Origin: Parasedimentitalea marina
GTDB lineage: Bacteria > Pseudomonadota > Alphaproteobacteria > Rhodobacterales > Rhodobacteraceae
NCBI RefSeq assembly: GCF_004006175.1
Contig: NZ_CP033219.1
Location: forward strand, 2,108,001-2,172,000
DNA: 64,000 nucleotides
Reading direction: 5' to 3'
In this document: positions 38,005-46,991 of the stretch, piece by piece
Numbering within the stretch: the stretch's first letter is position 1
How the letters are laid out: every line of letters starts with the position of its first letter
The notes under the pieces: model-generated
The model's database searches: none
The model's input: only the letters and a program-made list of their open reading frames with translations
Told to the model about the DNA's origin: nothing
Program-made: the position numbers and the translations under genes

Positions 38005-39553
38005 ATGAACTAAGCAAATCCACGACTCGCAATCCGTCAAGAGTTTAACGGCCAGCGCCGTTTGCGCCCTTGGTCTAATGCTCACTTTGGCGGAATGAAG
38101 GCTGTTGAGGCCCATCCGCTGGCAATCTGTCGTTTCCGTCCCGATGAAGGCGGAACCGTATCCTCAAGTCTTAGGGTCGGTCTTGCGCCGCTCAGTGGGC
38201 ACATGCGTAGTAAGGCCTATGTTGAGGTGACGCAGGTTGCGGTGCCTTATAAAGCCATTGAAAAGCTTTTGCTTGATGGTCAAGAGGATGCCGGGGTCAC
38301 TGAAATGTCCCGACGCCGCCTTTTGGCTGGTGAGGGTTTTGGCCTTGAGGACCAGGGGCAGATTACAAAAGCGGCAAACATCCACCCGCGAAGCGTCGGC
38401 GGTAATAAGCGGGTTACTAAAACCGCTCGGGCTGCTTACCTTTGTGCAGGTAATCATTTGCTCAAAGTTGCATACTTTAACGCAACCCCTGCGCCCCATA
38501 CCGAAACGGCAAATTTGCCGGCTCTTTTAACAGCGAATGTTCTTGAGCGGTTTAATGGCGTTCTTGAGCCTGAAAGGCTGGTTGATGGGGTTGTCAATTT
38601 GACGGGTGAACTACCCATCAAGGGTATTGGTACCCGTATTCGTGATTTCGACACCGTCAATTCGGATTCTTATAAAGAGTCTGGGGAGACTGCTCCTAGG
38701 CAGGTTACTGGTTGGCAAGTTGGCGATGGTCATGGCAACAACTCCGTGATTTTGGAACAGGACCCTGATGATCTTGATTTTCCTCTTATCCGTGCTGATC
38801 TTGACGGTGTTGGCGAGCTTACGTTTCGCGATATGATGGCTAGCCAAAAGTTGGACGGTCTTATTCAGAAATTTGCCCAAATGATCAAGGCAGATCCTGT
38901 CAATGGTGAAGAGGCTGTTGAGCGGGCTTTGTATGGCATTAAAGTTGACTATGACCACAATTGCCAAGTGTTGTATCGAAAGGTACATGAACTCACTGCT
39001 GTGCATCAGCGGCCAATGGATGGCGCTTCAATTAACGATGTGTCAGCGCATTTTGAGCTTAATAGCGCCTTTACATCTTTGGTGCCGGTTTCTGAGTTGG
39101 GCTTGCAGTTAGTTACTATTGTATCTGTCAAGCTGCTCGAATCGCTGACCCATCAGCCGGACCCTGCCCAAACTTAAACTTGGGAATTGGTGAACCGCGT
39201 TCACGACAAAACGGAGCTTGATGAAGTTCTTCTTACTCGTGCTGATTTGGAAAGTAAGGTTCTTACACACAATGAGGACTAAAGGGCTTTCTGGGTGGGT
39301 CACAACTCAGGGCGTGAACGACCAACAAGTTGCTGGCGTCGAAATGAAGACCTCCATGTGGACTTATGAAATTCCGACCTCTGTTACGCCAAGCAACGTT
39401 AGCTACCCGGCGGAAGGTATTACTATGTATCCGTTTCATAATTGGAACGGGGCGCATGCTGAATACACCTTCTCGCAGGTGGCGGCCATTTCCACATCGC
39501 ACGCCAAGGGCCCGAACCCTGTAGAACGTATTCAACTCTTCGCTGATGATTAG
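38005..39553 (+). pseudogene. Microvirus major capsid protein VP1, with nonsense and frameshift mutations
   Basis: The real start is ATG at 38005 with AGGAA 5 bp upstream. The third codon is TAA (38011-38013), after which the frame runs cleanly (ANPRLAIRQEFNGQRRLRPW, then VGLAPLSGHMRSKAYVEVTQ). A second TAA at 39175-39177 interrupts it, followed in the same frame by TWELVNRVHDKTELDEVLLT. A +1 shift near 39275-39285 leads to the C-terminal capsid segment MKTSMWTYEIPTSVTPSNVS and YPAEGITMYPFHNWN, ending at 39553. Repaired length about 516 aa fits Microviridae capsids. A 1-bp loss at 39549-39551 may have removed a further acidic tail running to 39666. Confidence 0.87.
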
Positions 39554-39655
39554 AAGCCACTGAGGCTGTCACAGAGCCTGTTGCGCCTTTGGTCGGCGTC
39601 GGGCCGCGCGAGGACTTGGCAGATACCTCCGTCAATGAACCGGAGGTAAGCACCG

Positions 39656-40166
39656 ATGAAACGTGATCCAGCTATGGGTGAGCCGCGTAAGCGCCTCACA
39701 AGAATGCGCTACGGCGTTGGTCCGATGGGCTTTTTGGCCGATCAGATTATGAAGGAATTACAGCGGGCGGGTTATCCCCCCCCGCGAATTCAATCTGTAC
39801 CGAACGCCAGAGCAACAGGCCAAATACCTATCGGGGGGGACCTCGCAGGCAAAGGCCTATACTAGTGCACATCAGTACTATGGTGCGTCCGATATCATCC
39901 ATGAAAAATGGGCGTGGTTTGACAAGCGACAGAAAGGCAATGTGCCTGACGGTACACAGTTTTGGGACCGCCTCTGGGATTGCGTCGAGGTCGTTGGCGA
40001 AAAATTCAACGTTGAGTGCAGTGACCGGCTGTCTTGGGACCCTGCACATGTGCAGTTGGCAAACTGGCGCGAATTTCGCGAGGTTGTCGGCCTCAAAGAG
40101 CCGAACCAGATGCAACTTGACTGGTATTTCCAGATCACGCTCCCGGCTGTTTGGAAGCAGCACTAG
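39656..40166 (+). pseudogene. Microvirus M15-type peptidase (endolysin-like), frameshifted
   Basis: Read across one frameshift the product is about 169 aa. The N-terminal 44 residues (MKRDPAMGEPRKRLTRMRYG) run into a C8 homopolymer at 39776-39783. Dropping one C joins them to REFNLYRTPEQQAKYLSGG. The peptidase M15 signature SxHxxGxAxD is seen as SAHQYYGASD, and the C-terminal ligand motif DxxH as WDPAHVQL, so all three zinc ligands (His, Asp, His) are present. Such peptidases cleave peptidoglycan stem peptides. A lysis function is inferred from the phage context. Confidence 0.8.
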
Positions 40167-40197
40167 CGCAGCAAGCAACGCGCTACATAGGCAACGT

Positions 40198-40223
40198 AGA
40201 GGCCCCCTTTAAGGGGGGCCTCT
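40198..40223 (+). other. Strong GC-rich hairpin upstream of the Rep gene
   Basis: AGAGGCCCCC pairs with GGGGGCCTCT around a 6-nt loop, a perfect 10-bp stem between the peptidase stop and the Rep start. It may be a phage intergenic terminator or part of a replication origin region; there is no T-run. Confidence 0.7.
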
Positions 40224-40283
40224 GCGGCCCGATACATCCCCCTTGTTCCTGTATACATTTAATGACACCCTCGGATTGAAACA

Positions 40284-41264
40284 TTGTGCACTAACCCCCC
40301 CATATTCAATGGCTACGAAACAAGCTGTCGCGAGTGCGATGAATGTGTGGCTACATATAAAAACACTTGGGTTTCTCGTTGTGTGGCTGAAAAGCAAACA
40401 ATGCCGCACGCTTATGCCATTACTTTCACCTATGCGGATATAACAGAAGAAATCGATGGTGAGTGGATCACTGAGCCACCGCTAGGCGCTCGGGTCTATC
40501 GGTATAAAGATGTTGAGCTTATGTGGAAGCGCATAAGATCTGCCGCTAACCGCAAGTGGAAAAACGAAGAATTCGAAATGCGGTACGTGATAGTTGGGGA
40601 AAAGGGCACTCGTTTCGGGCGGTGTCATTATCATGGCGTCGTCTTTGCCACTCATCCAATAATTGAGCTTGGCAAGATAACCAGCAGAAAAGGCAACGAA
40701 TTCGCTTATAAACGACGCCTAAACTGGAGTATTTGGGGGCACGGATTTGTTGAGTTCCAAATCGCTGACCGTAAGGGAATAGCCTACTGCCTCAAATACA
40801 TCCTAAAAGCCCGCATGACCGCTGAGCGCTCTAAGGGGCATAAACGCGAGGGCAAAACGGAGTGGCTCGCAAGCTCCTATCTTTGGTGCTCCAAAGTTCC
40901 AGCGATTGGGTCAAAGTGGCTTTGGGGTAAACTGAATGATCTCCTGAGTAAGGGGATGTGCCCACCTGCCCTGCGTGTGCGGGTTCCCGGCGGTGGTGAC
41001 TGGTATGTAAGCGGTAAGCTGCAAATGGAAATGTGTCTGTTTCTGCATCAGGCAAACAATGAATATCAGCAATTGCGAGGGCGTAACCTCGCTGGCTGGT
41101 TGACACTGATAGAAAGTGTCCAGGACGAAATTGAAAATTCTGAAACTGGTGAAATCTGTAAACGAAAACCATGGGAGTGGCTTGTCAATGGCGAAGAACT
41201 GGAAGAAAACCCCGAACACACAGCGGAGCAGGCGCAGGCCGACTTCAACGCGCTCAAGGAGTGA
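40284..41264 (+). CDS. Microvirus replication initiator VP4 (rolling-circle Rep)
   Basis: The 326-aa product begins at TTG (40284) with CTNPPIFNGYETSCRECDEC, matching microvirus Rep N-termini. The HUH-like metal motif is RCHYHGVVF (His115, His117) and the nicking motif is AYCLKYILKA with Tyr168 and Tyr172 spaced YxxxY, as in phiX174 gpA-type initiators. No stop or frameshift is seen, so it is the best preserved phage gene. The TTG start has no good Shine-Dalgarno, so it may have lost an ATG. The 3' end overlaps the following frame by 77 bp. Confidence 0.9.
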   Translation: MCTNPPIFNGYETSCRECDECVATYKNTWVSRCVAEKQTMPHAYAITFTYADITEEIDGEWITEPPLGARVYRYKDVELMWKRIRSAANRKWKNEEFEMRYVIVGEKGTRFGRCHYHGVVFATHPIIELGKITSRKGNEFAYKRRLNWSIWGHGFVEFQIADRKGIAYCLKYILKARMTAERSKGHKREGKTEWLASSYLWCSKVPAIGSKWLWGKLNDLLSKGMCPPALRVRVPGGGDWYVSGKLQMEMCLFLHQANNEYQQLRGRNLAGWLTLIESVQDEIENSETGEICKRKPWEWLVNGEELEENPEHTAEQAQADFNALKE

Positions 41265-41646
41265 GTGGTACGCCCACAAGCGTCGGATCGCCGCGCCGAT
41301 CACGAACGCAAGGGCGACACTCCGTAATTGTGGGCACATCGTCCCTTGTGACCTCTGCGCCAGCGAGGTTGACACAGGAAACCTTGCCGACCTCGAGCAA
41401 GAGTACCTCCTACGGTTCTCAGAATGGCAGGAAAGACATTCGCAAGGCTCGAGGGAACAGGCTGGGGACTACGAAGAGAGATTCAAGGAATGGTGGCTTA
41501 CACGCCTCCGAGCTTCTCGGGGATGCGTACTACGAGAAACCGACCTCCTCCAAGAACAGTTCAAAAGGCTTATCCCCGTCACCAAAGCGCAGCACGGTCT
41601 CACCTACAAGGGAGCCGTTGGAAAAGCGCTGCAAGGAACGTCCTGA
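41188..41646 (+). CDS. Phage-associated 152-aa protein of unknown function
   Basis: It starts at ATG 41188 inside the 3' end of the Rep gene. The N-terminus is strongly basic (MAKNWKKTPNTQRSRRRPTS), then NCGHIVPCDLC gives a small cysteine cluster, followed by a charged helical part (NLADLEQEYLLRFSEWQERH) and a basic tail (LQEQFKRLIPVTKAQHGLTY). The balanced composition and long uninterrupted frame favour a real gene. I recognise no family. It might bind nucleic acid. Confidence 0.6.
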   Translation: MAKNWKKTPNTQRSRRRPTSTRSRSEWYAHKRRIAAPITNARATLRNCGHIVPCDLCASEVDTGNLADLEQEYLLRFSEWQERHSQGSREQAGDYEERFKEWWLTRLRASRGCVLRETDLLQEQFKRLIPVTKAQHGLTYKGAVGKALQGTS

Positions 41647-41781
41647 CAGTCGCGAAGCAAGAAAGGGTAACGGGGGCTCTAGGCCCTTCGTTCCATGGTG
41701 CGATAGAAAAAAAACGACTAATCCAAAAAACAGCGAAACCAAGGGGGGGCAATGCCTCCCCTTTTGTTGTCAACAATAGCC

Positions 41782-41816
41782 TGAAAACGGAAACTCCAAA
41801 TATTGGAGTTTTCAGG
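41782..41816 (+). terminator. Hairpin at end of phage transcription unit
   Basis: AAACTCCAA pairs with TTGGAGTTT around ATA (41791-41812), with the outer bases CCTGA and TCAGG also complementary. A short TTTT is part of the right arm. Probably the phage terminator, in a gap of about 700 bp that holds no recognised gene. Confidence 0.6.
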
Positions 41817-41974
41817 CGGGGAACCTGCCAAAACCCAGCATAGCTAGCTATTCGTCCAAGACGCGCGGTAAAGGCAAAAAATAGCCCGACAAAATCAGGA
41901 AAAAATTGACAACTTAAGGCTGAACTGCAAAGGAATAGTCAAAAAAGCTATGGACAACCTAAAGAATGTGTGAG

Positions 41975-42003
41975 ACACAATATGTAGTGCGCATCCTGCG
42001 CAC
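41975..42003. other. Possible degraded right att site and adjoining inverted repeat
   Basis: ACACAA-TATG-TAGTGCGCA on the plus strand has the order of the left dif-like site (XerD arm, then XerC arm with TGCGCA). Two bases seem missing from the spacer and the match is partial. GTGCGCA-TCC-TGCGCAC at 41987-42003 is a perfect 7-bp inverted repeat. This is only a candidate. Confidence 0.3.
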
Positions 42004-42364
42004 GGGTTAGCGCATTTATCTAGTAATATCAGGTAAATAGTACTGATTTTCAGAGTTTCTATATGCTATGAGTGCGCGCTATTTCCAACTGCTACTATAG
42101 TTAGAAAACAGTGGTAACTTTGCCTAACCACCGTTCGCCAACAAAACCAGAGCGACACTGTATAGAGCACGATGTATTCCAAGATGGTAACAGCTTTAGG
42201 AACAGTGCTTTATTGGACCTCAGTCACAGGACTGGCCTGCGACGGCCTTGAATGGAAGGCCTCCAAAGAGGTCTTCCAAGGGAAGATGCTGTAGGAACAG
42301 TAATGATGTTCCTACCTTGAATCTCACGAGGTATCACCATTTAAGAAACGCTCTCACGGAATAC
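42004..42364. other. Gap to gcdH, with a hairpin at its 3' side
   Basis: About 360 bp with no recognised gene. GTAGGAAC (42291-42298) pairs perfectly with GTTCCTAC (42308-42315), about 50 bp past the gcdH stop on the minus strand, and may serve that gene's transcript end. The rest is unassigned and could include phage remnants. Confidence 0.45.
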
Positions 42365-43588
42365 TTAGAAAAAGGCTTGCAACCCTGTTTGCGCACGCCC
42401 AAGGATCAACGCATGTACATCGTGCGTGCCCTCATATGTGTTGACTGTTTCAAGATTCATCATGTGGCGTATAACCTGAAATTCCAGCGAAATACCGTTT
42501 CCACCATGCATATCACGGGCGTGGCGTGCGATTTCGAGTGCTTTTCCACAGTTATTTCTTTTCACAATTGAAATCATTTCAGGAGCTGCTTTGGCCTGAT
42601 CCATCAAGCGACCTACTTGCAATGAAGCTTGAAGACCTAACGAAATTTCGGTCTGCATATTGGCGAGTTTCAATTGGAATAACTGCGTTTGTGCCAATGG
42701 TCGATTAAACTGGTGCCGGTCCAACCCATATTGACGCGCGGCGTGCCAACAGGCTTCAGCAGCCCCCATTGCACCCCAGCTGATGCCGTAACGCGCACGG
42801 TTCAAGCAACCAAATGGACCTTTTAGCCCCTGGACATGAGGCAGCAATGCATCCTCACCAACCTCAACACCGTCCATCACAATTTCACCCGTGATTGATG
42901 CTCGCAACGACATCTTGTTTTCAATTTTCGGCGCTGTCAGGCCCTTCATGCCTTTGTCGAGGATGAAGCCACGTATTTTATTCCCGTGTTCCTCTGATTT
43001 TGCCCAAACAACAAACACGTCCGCAATCGGTGCATTTGAAATCCACATTTTGGATCCGGTCAGTTTATACCCGTTTTTTGTCTTTTCGGCGCGCGTTTTC
43101 ATGCCCGAAGGATCAGACCCGGCATCCGGCTCTGTCAGGCCAAAACATCCAATAAATTCGCCGCTCGCCAATTTAGGCAAGTACTTCTGCCGTTGCTCTT
43201 CACTTCCGTAAGCATAAATTGGGTACATAACCAATGAACTTTGAACAGACATCATTGACCGATAGCCGGAGTCTACACGTTCTACTTCCCGGGCAACCAA
43301 ACCGTAGGCAACGTAGCTGCCGCCCAATCCACCGTACTCCTCGGGAATCGTTGTACCGAGCAGACCCATGTCTCCCATTTCCCGAAAGATTGAGGGATCG
43401 CATTCTTCGTTGGCATATGCACTGTTCACGCGGGGTTGCAATTTTTCCTGCGAATAGGCCCGTGCCGAGTCCGCAATCATTCGCTCGTCTTCACTAAGCT
43501 GGTCACTTAGACGTAAGGGATCGGTCCAGTCAAAACTGCTCAGATCCGGCGCATCTTTGGCGCGAAGCTCCGGTTTGGTATGGGCCAT
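42365..43588 (-). CDS. gcdH: Glutaryl-CoA dehydrogenase
   Basis: A 407-aa flavoprotein of the acyl-CoA dehydrogenase family, oxidising and decarboxylating glutaryl-CoA to crotonyl-CoA in lysine and tryptophan breakdown. FAD-binding segments are [20 protein letters not shown] and KMWISNAP. The catalytic glutamate lies in [20 protein letters not shown]. Length is typical. It is divergent from a LysR regulator 103 bp away, the usual GcdR arrangement. Confidence 0.94.
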   Translation of the reverse strand: MAHTKPELRAKDAPDLSSFDWTDPLRLSDQLSEDERMIADSARAYSQEKLQPRVNSAYANEECDPSIFREMGDMGLLGTTIPEEYGGLGGSYVAYGLVAREVERVDSGYRSMMSVQSSLVMYPIYAYGSEEQRQKYLPKLASGEFIGCFGLTEPDAGSDPSGMKTRAEKTKNGYKLTGSKMWISNAPIADVFVVWAKSEEHGNKIRGFILDKGMKGLTAPKIENKMSLRASITGEIVMDGVEVGEDALLPHVQGLKGPFGCLNRARYGISWGAMGAAEACWHAARQYGLDRHQFNRPLAQTQLFQLKLANMQTEISLGLQASLQVGRLMDQAKAAPEMISIVKRNNCGKALEIARHARDMHGGNGISLEFQVIRHMMNLETVNTYEGTHDVHALILGRAQTGLQAFF

Positions 43589-43672
43589 TTCTCTATTTCC
43601 TTCCTCAAAGTCTCTTTTGAAATGACTTTAGACTCGAACAATTGACAAAAACAGCGAGACTTTAACACAAAA

Positions 43673-43691
43673 GTATGAGTATTTATCATAC
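43673..43691 (+). promoter_or_regulatory. LysR operator between gcdH and its regulator
   Basis: GTATGA-GTATTTA-TCATAC is a perfect inverted repeat ending at the LysR start codon and contains the T-N11-A form of LysR sites (ATGA-N7-TCAT). It likely serves both autoregulation and gcdH control. Confidence 0.55.
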
Positions 43692-44603
43692 ATGGTTACA
43701 CCGCGACGTTTACTCCCCTCTATCTCTTCGCTCCGCGCTCTGGAGGCACTAGATCGTCTTCAGTCAGCTTCAGCGGTTGCTGAAGAACTGTCCCTAACTC
43801 AGAGTGCCGTAAGCAGGCAATTACAAACACTTGAGCGGCAATTGGGTATGGAGCTGATCATTCGAGAGAAGAAACGCCTGTCGTTAACCCAAGAGGCGCA
43901 GGAATATGCTGCCGAAGTCCGGCAATCGCTCTCTCAAATAGCTCAGTCGACTTTGAGATTACAAACTTCCCCAATGGCTGGCACGCTTAGTCTGGCTATT
44001 CTTCCTGCATTTGGCATGCGTTGGCTGATGCCGCGATTGCCGGATTTTTCCCGGTTGCACCCTGATGTAACAATAAACATGGCCACTCGGCTTAAAGAGT
44101 TTAATTTCTCTGGGGAACCATTTGATGCCGCAATACATTTTGGTTACGCCGAATGGCCCGGCACCCAGTCACTTCTATTGAAACACGAACAAGTTTTGCC
44201 AGTTTGCGCCCCGTCTTTATTGGGCAAAATGAAGATTTCATGCCCATTGGATATTTTGAAATTGCCGTTGCTCCATATTCAAACCCGCCCGCAGGCATGG
44301 GGAACCTGGTTTTCGGAACAGGCAGGCGTGTCGCAACAGTCGGTATCGGGAACGATGTATGACCAATTCGCAACTATTACCCAAGCCGCTTTGCATGGGC
44401 TTGGCGTCGCCTTGATGCCTGATTATCTGGTTGAACAAGAATTAGCCGCTGGAAGCTTGATCGCCTTGCACCCTGCCCCAGTCGAAACCAGCGGCGCTTA
44501 TTATTTGGTCTGGCCCGAGAGCAAGTCCCGTCACGCTGCCTTAACCAAATTTCGGCATTGGTTAGCGACGCAGTCACAGCCCGAGGACCCGTTACCGAGG
44601 TGA
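43692..44603 (+). CDS. LysR-family regulator of gcdH
   Basis: A 303-aa GcvA-type LysR regulator. The helix-turn-helix is EELSLTQSAVSRQLQTLERQ, and the effector domain has ILPAFGMRWLMPRLPDFS and AAIHFGYAEWPG. It is divergent from gcdH, so the target is probably glutarate catabolism. Start at 43692 is supported by the operator and the typical N-terminus; no strong Shine-Dalgarno is apparent. Confidence 0.87.
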   Translation: MVTPRRLLPSISSLRALEALDRLQSASAVAEELSLTQSAVSRQLQTLERQLGMELIIREKKRLSLTQEAQEYAAEVRQSLSQIAQSTLRLQTSPMAGTLSLAILPAFGMRWLMPRLPDFSRLHPDVTINMATRLKEFNFSGEPFDAAIHFGYAEWPGTQSLLLKHEQVLPVCAPSLLGKMKISCPLDILKLPLLHIQTRPQAWGTWFSEQAGVSQQSVSGTMYDQFATITQAALHGLGVALMPDYLVEQELAAGSLIALHPAPVETSGAYYLVWPESKSRHAALTKFRHWLATQSQPEDPLPR

Positions 44604-44638
44604 CCGGGTGACCTGCACAGCATCGAACCTTTGGGGTT

Positions 44639-45169
44639 TTACTTCGGTAAAACCTCTGTCAATTCAGTCCGGAAACGGCGCATATTGTCCTGATAGTGCA
44701 AGGCACTGTTGGTCAGACTTTTTTCCATGTCGGCATCCACAGAACGTATCACTCTTCCTGGAGATCCCATGACCAATGAATTATCCGGGATCTCCTTATT
44801 CTCCGTAATCAAAGCGCCCGCACCGATTAAGCAGTTCTTACCAATCTTGGCTCCGTTCAGCACGATCGCTCCCATTCCAATCAATGTATTATCGCCAATT
44901 GTGCATCCGTGCAGCATGACCTTGTGGCCAATTGTGCAATTCTGACCGATGGTCAACGGGTAACCGGCATCGACATGCATGATGCAATCTTCTTGCACGT
45001 TCGACCCCAGCCCGACCCGGATTTCTTCATGGTCAGCGCGAATAGTGCAGCCAAACCAGATCGAGGCACCCTGCCCGACCAAAACCTGGCCAATCAAATT
45101 GGCATCTGGTGCCACCCAAGTGTCACTGTGAATTTGCGGTACATGCTCACCCAAGGCATAAATAGTCAT
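44639..45169 (-). CDS. Gamma-carbonic anhydrase family protein
   Basis: A 176-aa left-handed beta-helix protein with hexapeptide repeats ([20 protein letters not shown]). The three metal-binding histidines of gamma-carbonic anhydrases can be traced to MHVDAG, IGHKVM and MLHGC. It is the third gene of the leftward yicC-gmk-gammaCA operon, overlapping gmk by 4 bp. Real anhydrase activity is not certain in the YrdA/PaaY branch. Confidence 0.85.
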   Translation of the reverse strand: MTIYALGEHVPQIHSDTWVAPDANLIGQVLVGQGASIWFGCTIRADHEEIRVGLGSNVQEDCIMHVDAGYPLTIGQNCTIGHKVMLHGCTIGDNTLIGMGAIVLNGAKIGKNCLIGAGALITENKEIPDNSLVMGSPGRVIRSVDADMEKSLTNSALHYQDNMRRFRTELTEVLPK

Positions 45170-45807
45170 GACTGTTCCTCAAATTCGGTTTGAAGTTTAC
45201 GCACATGATCTGTCAAACTGGGTTGCTGGATACGACGTAACCGGGTCGCTGTGATAATTGTTTTAAGACGCTCTTCGGTCATATCCAGATTATCGTTGAT
45301 CAACACATGATCGTAGCCGTCCCAATGGGAAATTTCGTCCCAACTTTTCATCATTCGGCGTGAAATCGTTTCGGCATCATCCTGGCCTCTGTTTTCCAAC
45401 CGTCTACGTAGCTCGATTATTGAAGGTGGAAGGAGGAAGATTGACAATGTGTGCTGGCCAAGAACCGAGTTGCGGATCTGTTGGGCGCCTTGCCAATCGA
45501 TGTCAAACAGCACGTCTTCGCCCGCATCAATTGCGGTTTGAACCGGTCCTTTTGGCGACCCATAAAAATTGCCAAAAACATGCGCATGCTCCAGCATTTC
45601 TCCAGAAGCCACTGCCGATTTAAAATCACTTTCTGCAGTGAACTTATAATCAGTCCCATCCACCTCGCCACTGCGTGGTGCCCGAGTGGTCGCAGAGACA
45701 GAGAACCTAATACTTGGATCCCACGCCCGTAAGCGTTTGGCCAGCGTGGATTTTCCCGCTCCAGATGGGGAAGATAGGATGATCAATAGGCCGCGCCGTT
45801 CTGTCAT
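45166..45807 (-). CDS. gmk: Guanylate kinase
   Basis: A 213-aa GMP kinase for nucleotide synthesis. The P-loop is [11 protein letters not shown], and substrate-binding residues lie in [19 protein letters not shown]. Motifs NFYGSPKG and [10 protein letters not shown] are typical. It follows yicC by 18 bp. Confidence 0.96.
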   Translation of the reverse strand: MTERRGLLIILSSPSGAGKSTLAKRLRAWDPSIRFSVSATTRAPRSGEVDGTDYKFTAESDFKSAVASGEMLEHAHVFGNFYGSPKGPVQTAIDAGEDVLFDIDWQGAQQIRNSVLGQHTLSIFLLPPSIIELRRRLENRGQDDAETISRRMMKSWDEISHWDGYDHVLINDNLDMTEERLKTIITATRLRRIQQPSLTDHVRKLQTEFEEQS

Positions 45808-45825
45808 GACGTGCTCTCCTTGTTC

Positions 45826-46722
45826 TTATTCTATGTTTTGGACCTGCTCACGCATCTGATCGATAATGGCTTTCAGTTCAAGCCCGGTAGCCGTTAGATC
45901 GCTGTTCTGGGCTTTTGAGCACAGTGTGTTGGCCTCGCGGTTGAATTCTTGCATCAAAAAATCAAACTTGCGTCCAACTGCACCGCCTTTGGTCAGCAAT
46001 TCCCGCGCGGCCGCGACATGTGCACCCAATCGGTCGATCTCTTCTGTGACATCTGATTTGACGGCTAAAATAGCCAATTCTTGGGCGACACGTGCGGCGT
46101 CGGCTCCTTCGGTATTGTCTAAAACTTTCGCTAGATTCACCTGCAACGCTGCTGCTACCAGAGGCTTGCGAGCCTCGGCCTGACCGGCAGAAAGTGCCCT
46201 TAACTGTTCAACTTGGGTCAATTGTTTGGTTAATATTTCAGCCAGCGCCGCCCCTTCGGTTTCACGCATTTGCACGAACTCTGACACAAGAGTTGCGAAT
46301 TCCTTAGCCAATTCCTTAACAAGGGGAGCAGGATCATCTTGGACATTGGTCAGTTCAAAAACTCCGCGCTGGGACAGGATATCTGCGGCACTGGATGGGG
46401 CCAAATTAAGGCCGGCTGCATCAGCGGACGCTTCGATGTCGGACAGTGCTTTCACGATCGACGTCACGACAGCTGCGTTTACTTCCAGCTGTGAACCGGT
46501 GTCGTCAGCACGTGACACGCGGAGCGCCAGAGATACATTCCCACGAGCCAAAGCCTTACCCAGTTGACTGCGCAGCTGTGTTTCCAATCCGTCTAGCCAA
46601 TCCGGCACCCTCAGACGAAGGTCTAATCCCTTGGCATTCACCGAGCGTATTTCCCAGCTCCAGCTGTGAGGTCCCAGGCTACCTTGGGATGACGCAAAAC
46701 CAGTCATTGATCTCAAAGTCAT
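45826..46722 (-). CDS. YicC family endoribonuclease
   Basis: A 298-aa YicC/YloC-family protein. The N-terminus LRSMTGFASSQG and the C-terminal EEIDRLGAHVAAARELLTKG and RKFDFLMQEFNREANTLCSK are diagnostic. Members are endoribonucleases affecting small RNA turnover. It leads the operon with gmk, a widely conserved pairing. Confidence 0.93.
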   Translation of the reverse strand: MTLRSMTGFASSQGSLGPHSWSWEIRSVNAKGLDLRLRVPDWLDGLETQLRSQLGKALARGNVSLALRVSRADDTGSQLEVNAAVVTSIVKALSDIEASADAAGLNLAPSSAADILSQRGVFELTNVQDDPAPLVKELAKEFATLVSEFVQMRETEGAALAEILTKQLTQVEQLRALSAGQAEARKPLVAAALQVNLAKVLDNTEGADAARVAQELAILAVKSDVTEEIDRLGAHVAAARELLTKGGAVGRKFDFLMQEFNREANTLCSKAQNSDLTATGLELKAIIDQMREQVQNIE

Positions 46723-46820
46723 GCGGCGCGTTCCTTATGGTTGGGTAGCAACTTGCCCAGCACCTAAAGCCATGGACCCGGTCTGCACAAGGTCGGATAC
46801 TGGGCCTTGGCGGTAAAATT

Positions 46821-46852
46821 GGTTAATAGGGCATGCTCCGAGCATATTAACC
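46821..46852. promoter_or_regulatory. Nested inverted repeats in the divergent yicC/PAS promoter region
   Basis: GGTTAAT (46821-46827) pairs with ATTAACC (46846-46852), enclosing a second perfect dyad ATGCT-CCG-AGCAT (46833-46845). It lies between two divergent genes and may be an operator. Confidence 0.5.
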
Positions 46853-46991
46853 ATTGGTTTAACATTTAGTCCAAATTTGAACTAGATTGTGTCATGTTAA
46901 CTCCAGAGTAACCATTCCGGTACTAATCATTAAAAGCAAGTTTGCTCTGATGGAAACGGGATGAAATCGGATGCGAACGGAGGGATAGGAT

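Larger units (their letters stand above)
36756..42003. mobile_element. Degenerate Microviridae prophage
   Basis: About 5.2 kb containing, in order, a small hydrophobic frame, VP2 pilot protein, VP1 capsid protein, M15 peptidase, VP4 replication initiator and one extra frame, all rightward. The gene set and size match Microviridae of alphaproteobacteria. The left edge is the dif-like site. The right edge is not certain: the last phage-like frame ends at 41646 and a possible degraded att site lies at 41975-41999. VP2, VP1 and the peptidase are disrupted. It lies between an SDR gene and gcdH. Confidence 0.88.

Noticed and set aside
41171..41779. 202-aa frame overlapping the 152-aa phage frame
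   Set aside because: It is Ser/Arg/Thr-rich and looks like a shadow; the alternative frame has balanced protein-like composition.
42007..42040. GCGCAT...TAAAT stretch as the right att site
   Set aside because: It lies in the opposite orientation to the left dif-like site and is four bases too long between the conserved ends, so direct-repeat att sites would not fit.
46847..46863. CtrA box TTAA...TTAAC near the PAS gene
   Set aside because: The spacing is 8 bp, not the 7 bp of CtrA sites.
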